Shown: positions 59,101 through 64,000 of the stretch, one piece after another
Position numbering within the stretch: position 1 is the stretch's first letter
How the letters are laid out: the number at the start of each line of letters is the position of its first letter
Assembly (NCBI RefSeq): GCF_918797505.1
Contig: NC_092794.1
Span: forward strand, 65,571,345 to 65,635,344
Reading direction: 5' to 3'
Length of the DNA stretch: 64,000 nucleotides
DNA from: Bemisia tabaci
Taxonomy: Eukaryota > Arthropoda > Insecta > Hemiptera > Aleyrodidae
Translations under genes and position numbers: made by a program
The notes under the pieces: model-generated
Seen by the model: the letters and a program-made list of their open reading frames with translations, nothing else
The model's database searches: none
Told to the model about the DNA's origin: nothing

Positions 59101-60364
59101 TTGCTTGTATACTTCGCATGTGAAGATACTGCCTGGTCCCACTGCAGTCCAGGTCTGACATCAGTAGAAAATTCAATACTGTATTTTCTTCGGAAAATAC
59201 ACTAAAAAGATTGAAACATTAATCAGCTGAATACCCAGGATGACCTAAAACCACTGAGACTAATTTTCTCCTAAAAGGACCTTTCCAAATATTGAAATGT
59301 TTTTTGAGGGAGATTTCATAAAAACGTATCAGCTTTCAAATGCAATTTCAATTGCTTACCTTCAATTTTGCAGCCACTAGCTTCAGTAAGTCCATCTCAT
59401 ACTGTATGTAGCGTGAGTAGTCTCGCATTTTAATAGTCTTCTTCTGGAGTCCATACTCAAATTCTTTCCTCTTTCTTGTTATTATCCTACAAAAACGTGA
59501 GACATGAATTATACAAGGTATGTAAAAGGTCAGGATACTTATTGATATCTAGGGTACGGTTGCAGATATTGACATGCAGTGAGGACAAAACTTCCTCGAA
59601 TAAAATTGGGCAATTTTCTGAAGGAGGGCATTGATCACCTAACCCTTGAGGAGCAGGCTATAACAGTTCCTCTCAAAAAATTGGCTTAAATATCCGCAAC
59701 TGTGATTCATAATAGCAAAAATTGTGTTGTTTGCAAATATTGAGTTGTTACTTTAAAGTCATGATATTTTGGCTGATATAACATACAGTTTATAAACATT
59801 ATATTATTTAAAAGGTATTATTCACAATTTCTTCATTTACTGTGGTTACAAGTGAGTGAAAAAAGCTTAATTTCTTGGAGCAGTTCTCGTGACAAGTTTG
59901 CGTCCATGATTAAGTAACACTAGTTTTTTGGGTTTTGCCACCAAACCTATAGGAAAGAGAGACTTTGAAGTCCCCAATTTCCCTGATGTAAAAGGTTACA
60001 ACAAAAACCTTTTCAAAAAGAAGAGTTTTTGTAAAAGCTTGGTAATTAAACCCTGAATTACATAGCAATTTGTCATTTTAAGAAAAGAAAAAGGCCTGCT
60101 CCAAATGACAATAAATAATTTCAATTGCTGAGTTTTCTTTTCTACCTACTTTTTTGTTCCTGTTCGAAATTATTTTCTCCACACTAGTTTCATGGAATAG
60201 TTCCACTAAAATCCTGGAACACTTGCACAGTGAAGATTAAGCCTTAGTAAATGCTAAAAAAAGGAAACTTACTTAATCTTGTTGGAATCAAAAATTTGTA
60301 ATCTTTCCATTTGTTCCAGTTCGGAAATCATACTTTCCGCACGGTACTCTGCAACTTCCGCCAT
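52958..60364 (-). CDS. UTP6: U3 snoRNA-associated protein 6 homologue (6 coding exons, 579 aa)
   Basis: Exons in transcription order are 60364-60273, 59486-59360, 58575-58435, 56383-55436, 54137-53870 and 53121-52958. All borders are GT..AG and the joined frame is open for 580 codons including the stop. The N-terminus, MAEVAEYRAESMISELEQME, matches the conserved UTP6 start. ITRKRKEFEYGLQKKT and YIQYEMDLLKLV follow. The middle and C-terminal parts are helical HAT (half-a-TPR) repeats, for example VNKLFTEVIRRFPDQLTGWF and IRNVYEAACRQFGT. Length agrees with the human protein (about 597). By family, UTP6 is a UtpB subunit of the small-subunit processome. It acts in the nucleolus on pre-rRNA cleavage leading to 18S rRNA. 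It is convergent with the F-box gene and divergent from the gene at 62,471. Confidence 0.93.
53622..53670 (-). repeat. Transposon-like GAAACGTC fragment in UTP6 intron 5
   Basis: On the minus strand a stem GGGC/GCCC is bounded by TTGAGAAT and GAAACGTCC. This is a pattern often seen in dispersed arthropod repeats, and it recalls a degenerate hammerhead fold. It is short and isolated here, so only a fragment is claimed. Confidence 0.4.
53870..54137 (-). CDS. UTP6: UTP6 exon 5
   Basis: Acceptor AATTTTTTAG, donor GTAATT. Residues 437-525, including YLEWLALTNGMSAARKMYDS and NVYEAACRQFG. The N-terminal part before the internal methionine (VKEIFEGGVHSS) belongs to the exon by phase and by similarity to the family. 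Confidence 0.9.
55436..56383 (-). CDS. UTP6: UTP6 exon 4: main HAT region
   Basis: Acceptor GGTTTCAG, donor GTAAGT. 316 codons with whole-codon borders, residues 121-436. Begins GFYSCASRVLEQMLEVHHDK; includes ILKGGLVRVMYDSAVKNI and ends YWQLSDKDK. Successive helical pairs with W, L and A at HAT positions are visible. Confidence 0.95.
56987..57488. mobile_element. Foldback element, copy 2 of GGGCCTGTTGC family, UTP6 intron 3
   Basis: About 500 bp with ends AATGGGCCTGTTGCGAACTT and the complement of AAGTTTGCAACAGGCCTACT reversed. Inverted arms share TGTCACAGGTGAACATTTCG and its complement. Segments GATGAGTGCATCGGCAAA and GGTGAACATTTCGTTAGAGG are nearly identical to the copy at 37,335. No coding capacity. 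Confidence 0.83.
58435..58575 (-). CDS. UTP6: UTP6 exon 3: first HAT repeats
   Basis: Acceptor TTTGTTTCAG, donor GTAAGG. 47 codons with whole-codon borders, residues 74-120, ending WFSYVQFCKQV. Reading past the donor gives text with no UTP6 resemblance. Confidence 0.9.
59360..59486 (-). CDS. UTP6: UTP6 exon 2
   Basis: Acceptor TTTTTGTAG, donor GTAAGC. Residues 31-73, including YGLQKKTIKMRDYSRYIQYE, the conserved UTP6 segment before the HAT repeats. Confidence 0.92.
60273..60364 (-). CDS. UTP6: UTP6 exon 1
   Basis: ATG at 60,364-60,362, residues 1-30 plus two bases of codon 31, donor GTAAGT. The conserved beginning makes the start secure. An acceptor-like TCTTGGTAG lies 29 bases upstream of the ATG on the minus strand (exon would start at 60,392), suggesting a non-coding exon further upstream. 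Confidence 0.92.
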
Positions 60365-60392
60365 GATGTCGGATTTTTTCTCTACAAAGTCT

Positions 60393-61610
60393 CTACCAAG
60401 AAAAAAAAATATTAATTATCCACAAAAGTCTAAGGGTCTTGATGGTATTGTTTAATTGCATAGTAGTGGTTAAGAGCCAAAGAAACATAGCTTACAAATT
60501 TTGAAAAAAACAAGTTATCTGCATTCTCCACATATAATGGTCAATACTTAGGTGTAAAGCAGTGTGTGTAGTGTGCTTAACTGAACCTAGCACCAAACTT
60601 TCGAGAAAATGTTTTCATTGCTTGGAAATCTCCTTCATCTTCTTGTTCATTACCTTCATTAATTTAAAGACAACTTTAATCTGGCATTAACTTGGAGAAA
60701 GTAAGTAACGCCCACTCCAGGTGATCAAATCACATTTGTCCGAAGAAAAATTAGGTTGTGTGAAACAGACAGATGAGTACAACATTCAGACGAAAAGTCG
60801 AATGGAAACTTGAATCTGGCGGCACCCTCAACCTTGAGTCAAACTTCAAAATAATAATCCCATTGGATCGGAGTTTGAAACAAAATCCTCCACCCAACAT
60901 CAGCCAAAGCTGTATCTCCGCAAACCAGAAGCTAACAGAGATACCAGATTGCCATTAGACGATCTCACATGACAATGGTAAATGAATCAAATTTTACGAC
61001 TTTCCGTCTGATTGTGCCGGATGAACAGTTTGACCATCTGCATGGGGCTTGCAGCAACAAGGCATGTGCCTCATTATATTGGAAAGTTTACTTAAACCAG
61101 CCATCTAAATTTAAAAAAATTCCAATGATCTGTGAATTCTGTCAAATTATAATAAATGTGCCTAAACTCATGACATGTGATGAGCTCGTTCTAACATACC
61201 ATGAAATAAGTAGAGCATGATTTGAGGAAGAGAACGAATATACCAACCAGAAGAAATTTTGCTGAGAAACCACGATTTGAATTCAGTTTCAACTTTTTAA
61301 TCACCTACACAAGCTATCGTATCGAGCTTGCAATTAGAAAAATAGGAACAGACATTATTTTGACATGCATGCGGATCAGTCACAGTGCGAAACAAAATAT
61401 TACAAATATTGAGGTTAGAAATTCGACGTGTTCGGGTGAGCCGTTCGCTGCGTTCGCGGAATCATTTAATTCCAAAGATCGTTTGGTTCGTGACAAATTT
61501 CAAGTTTGTGATCTAGTTCGTGTCACGTTTGTGTTCGGTTGTGTTGTGATGTGAATATAGATATTCTGTGGATTCAGCGCGGTCCTAGCTCGCTGAATTT
61601 CGCGGGCCGT
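60393..61610. other. Divergent intergenic region, promoter side of UTP6
   Basis: Probably holds upstream non-coding exon(s) and the promoter of UTP6, and part of the promoter of the + strand gene. From about 61,420 to 61,610 the sequence is noticeably richer in CG dinucleotides than its surroundings. Three consecutive open frames on the + strand (60,773-60,958, 60,969-61,220, 61,222-61,554) lie in three different frames; I cannot assign them. Confidence 0.4.
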
Positions 61611-61850
61611 CACTAGTGATGGCGATTCTTCGACTGAGAATCGATTCTCCTGGATCGATCTGAATCGGCTAGGGAGAATCGATCCGATTCAAAGATCGGG
61701 TCAAAAGAATCGATCTTTCAAAAGATCGATCCAACGATCCGATCTTTCCCGCCGATCTGAACTTTCAAAATGAGCCAATAACATATGCTTAAATTTGTCA
61801 TGTGACGATTCTGAATCGATTCAAGATCGTCACGTGACGATCTTTTAGTG
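61611..61850. repeat. GATC/ATCGAT-rich segment with hAT-like terminus
   Basis: Begins CACTAGTGATGGCGATTC and continues with many overlapping short palindromes (GAATCGATTC, AAGATCGATC, CGTCACGTGACG). TAGTGATGG-type starts occur at ends of hAT elements, but I find no matching opposite end or target duplication. It is best taken as a possible transposon remnant. Confidence 0.45.
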
Positions 61851-62470
61851 CATCGTGGAGTGGATTTGTAAACAAACGTATAATGGATGAATATAAATTA
61901 TGAAGGGCCGTTTGTAACTAAAGATAAAAATGTTTGCAATATATAAGAAATGATGCAATATATGAAATATTCAAGATATATAGGAAATATTGAAATATAT
62001 ATACGGAACTGTCGTAATATAGTAAAAAACTCTAATTATATAAGAATTAATGTGTGGATAAATATGAAAACCTTGTCAAAATTTACAGTGAAAATCGTGC
62101 AATATATAGGAAATTTCTCCTCTTTTGTCCAAGTGAGGTTAGCGCTCATCGGTGATTCGGCGGTGTTGCCACTTCTCCATTAAATTAAATTCTTCTTGGA
62201 TTCTTCCTCGTTCCTTTGTTGACTGCTGTGAATTTTAAAACCGTTGTATTGATAAACAAAAACAACCGTGGATGTGTGGCCGTAGGGAGGTTATGCGTGT
62301 CTGTAAATTACAGTAGGCATGGAGAAGAACTCCTACGAATTAGTTTTTCTACGAGAAACATTTAAGCAGTGTTCGGTTTACATTTTAGTGTCTGTGAGCA
62401 TACTAAAACAAATCACAATTGTTTTCGTGGAGCTTCCTTGATTTACGAATTGGATTTACCTACCGGAGAA

Positions 62471-62474
62471 ATGA
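62471..62474 (+). CDS. Unrecognised gene, coding exon 1 (start codon exon)
   Basis: ATG plus one base, followed by a perfect GTAAGT donor (ATGA/GTAAGT). It joins exactly in frame with the exon at 63,767 to give MSESVLQEIEEF. A start codon split off by an early intron is common in animal genes. Support comes only from the splice match, so another upstream start is possible. Confidence 0.6.
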
Positions 62475-62623
62475 GTAAGTCTCCTCTACTTTTCTTTCTG
62501 ACCGTCATATTGAAAGTTAAACTCCCTTAGGAGTCAGGCCGCTCCACTAATCAGGTTTTCCACACACTGTAAGTGGATTTTCCGCCTTTCAAAATCATTT
62601 CCAAAATAAGCCTACAAGGCCTA

Positions 62624-63049
62624 GGCCTTGTCTCCACGAGCCGTTTCACGAGATTTGTCCCAGGGAAAAATCCCACTTACCAAGTTGGGAAAAATATTGA
62701 GTTAATCAATATTTTTCCCAGTACCAAGTATGGTACTTGTACCCCTAGGACCGACTGAGAGAAGAAGAAGAAGTGAAAACGAATTGTGCGATATTTTATT
62801 CATTACTACTTACATTGTTCATGTTTGTTTAGTTAAAATAATGTGTCAAATTGTCAATTGAGTGGAATTATTATTTAAATCCCGGCTAAATACTCAACTT
62901 TAACTAATTTATCTTCCCGCCCAAACTAGTCGCAGGACTGTATGAGCCCCGTCCCGTGGAGACGGTAACTGGGAAAAATACCAGAAGTTTCATTCCTGCG
63001 ATTCGAACCTGGGACAAATCCCATGAAAACGTCCCGTGGAGACAAGGCC
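62624..63049. mobile_element. 426-bp inverted-repeat MITE in intron 1 of the last gene
   Basis: Ends GGCCTTGTCTCCACGAGCCG and, complemented, GGCCTTGTCTCCACGGGACG. The repeat extends about 42 bp to ATTTGTCCCAGG on both sides. Inside is a perfect 15-bp hairpin, 62,686-62,700 against 62,706-62,720 (TGGGAAAAATATTGA), with a 5-base loop. Flanks CTA and TTA could be a diverged 3-bp target duplication of the PIF/Harbinger kind. No protein is encoded. Confidence 0.82.
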
Positions 63050-63766
63050 TTATAGGAGGCTAAAGGAGGATAATTCTGCATGGTTTTACCATGTCAAGAA
63101 AACAGTCTAAAATGGTGTCTTTCACCTTTCACCCCAACACCTGGAGACGTAGCATCTGAATACAGCATTATGTGCATTATATTGTAAATCGTAAGTGTGT
63201 TAATTAAAAAACCAAATGCATTGACTCTATTCCTAAAGGAAGACCAATGTCCTATCACTGGTACTGAGTTATGAGGAGAACTTGATAAAAAAGGCTGTAG
63301 TGTGTCGTAGCATTGAAGTGTTTCATCCTAGTTTCTGCTATGCTGGAAATGTCTTGCAATACATCGCATCAATTAAGTAAATATTCTCTTCACGTTTAGA
63401 AATGCAGATGCAGTACCTGCCAAGACTTTCTACTTAATCGAGGCGATAAAACTCATGCCAGTTTGACTAAGCCAGAGGAACTAATCACCTCAAGCCCCAA
63501 ATAGAGTCACCTCCATAGACACAGACTTTGCTTACAGCATGTACCTTTTGATCATCTATCAGAATGCGGGTAACATGGCCTCAGCGCCCCTCATTTTCAA
63601 TGGCTCATTAAAGGAACTAAAAATCAAACCATTTCATTTAAAAAAATATCCGCTTTCACGCGGTGAAGCGGTGAACGAAGATCCAAAGAATCCAAAAGAA
63701 GTTCCCTAGTCAGTAAAAGTGTTCATTACATAGTTACCTATACCTTGCTGTATTTTTCTATTTAAG

Positions 63767-64000
63767 GTGAATCAGTTCTTCAAGAAATAGAAGAGTTTGT
63801 AGAAGGTGCCCTGGAAGAATTAAGAAAGGGACATAACCACGCTAGTAATGGAGATAATATTTTGTTGAGCCATTCCATGAGCAAGTTTCATACAATAGCT
63901 GATCAGCTTCAACACCTAATACAACATGCTCCAGATGAGATGAAACATCAGCTCTCAAGACTTGCATCATTTGTTGATAACTTCATAAATGACCATATAA
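63767..64000 (+). CDS. Unrecognised gene, coding exon 2 (runs off window)
   Basis: Acceptor TTTTTCTATTTAAG, then an open frame to the window edge with no donor seen. With exon 1 it gives about 79 residues, beginning MSESVLQEIEEFVEGALEEL and continuing with a hydrophilic, probably helical stretch (for example FHTIADQLQHLIQHAPDEM and HQLSRLASFVDNFINDHI). The composition and the even codon pattern look like a real protein. I do not recognise the family. It is transcribed divergently from UTP6, with starts about 2.1 kb apart. Confidence 0.65.

Overview
The window is eukaryotic nuclear DNA. The genes are interrupted by introns with GT..AG borders, introns and spacers are AT-rich, and several insect-style small inverted-repeat DNA transposons are present. 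The two recognisable proteins (an F-box/LRR protein and a U3 snoRNP assembly protein) are animal-like. I infer an arthropod, probably an insect; a hemipteran is possible, but the sequence alone does not settle it.

Layout. (1) 1 to about 21,950: one continuous GC-richer satellite array, cut off at the left edge. Its monomers are 41-42 bp plus one 116-bp long monomer, organised into a 283-bp higher-order repeat (and a shorter 200-bp form). These are copied again as multi-kilobase blocks. Almost every monomer opens with the same GAGAG-bearing 20-bp box. From about 19,480 the array switches to a second subfamily, then decays and ends near a run of 18 C. (2) 21,987-25,568: unique spacer with a reverse-transcriptase relic and a probable 5' UTR exon. 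(3) 25,569-39,185, + strand: an eight-exon gene for an 801-residue F-box/leucine-rich-repeat protein, best matched to FBXL6. (4) 39,186-52,957: its 3' UTR and a long spacer with a hAT-type element (8-bp target duplication), a mariner-like element and another inverted-repeat element. (5) 52,958-60,364, - strand: a six-exon gene for the 579-residue UTP6 homologue. (6) 60,365-62,470: spacer between divergent genes. (7) 62,471 to the right edge, + strand: the first two coding exons of an unrecognised gene that runs off the window.

FBXL6 and UTP6 are convergent; UTP6 and the last gene are divergent. FBXL6-type proteins are substrate receptors of SCF ubiquitin ligases. UTP6 acts in the nucleolus in the small-subunit processome that matures 18S rRNA. 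Nothing suggests that the three genes work as a functional cluster. The unusual parts are the multi-level GAGAG satellite and the density of foldback (MITE-like) elements in the introns, including one family present in both an FBXL6 and a UTP6 intron.
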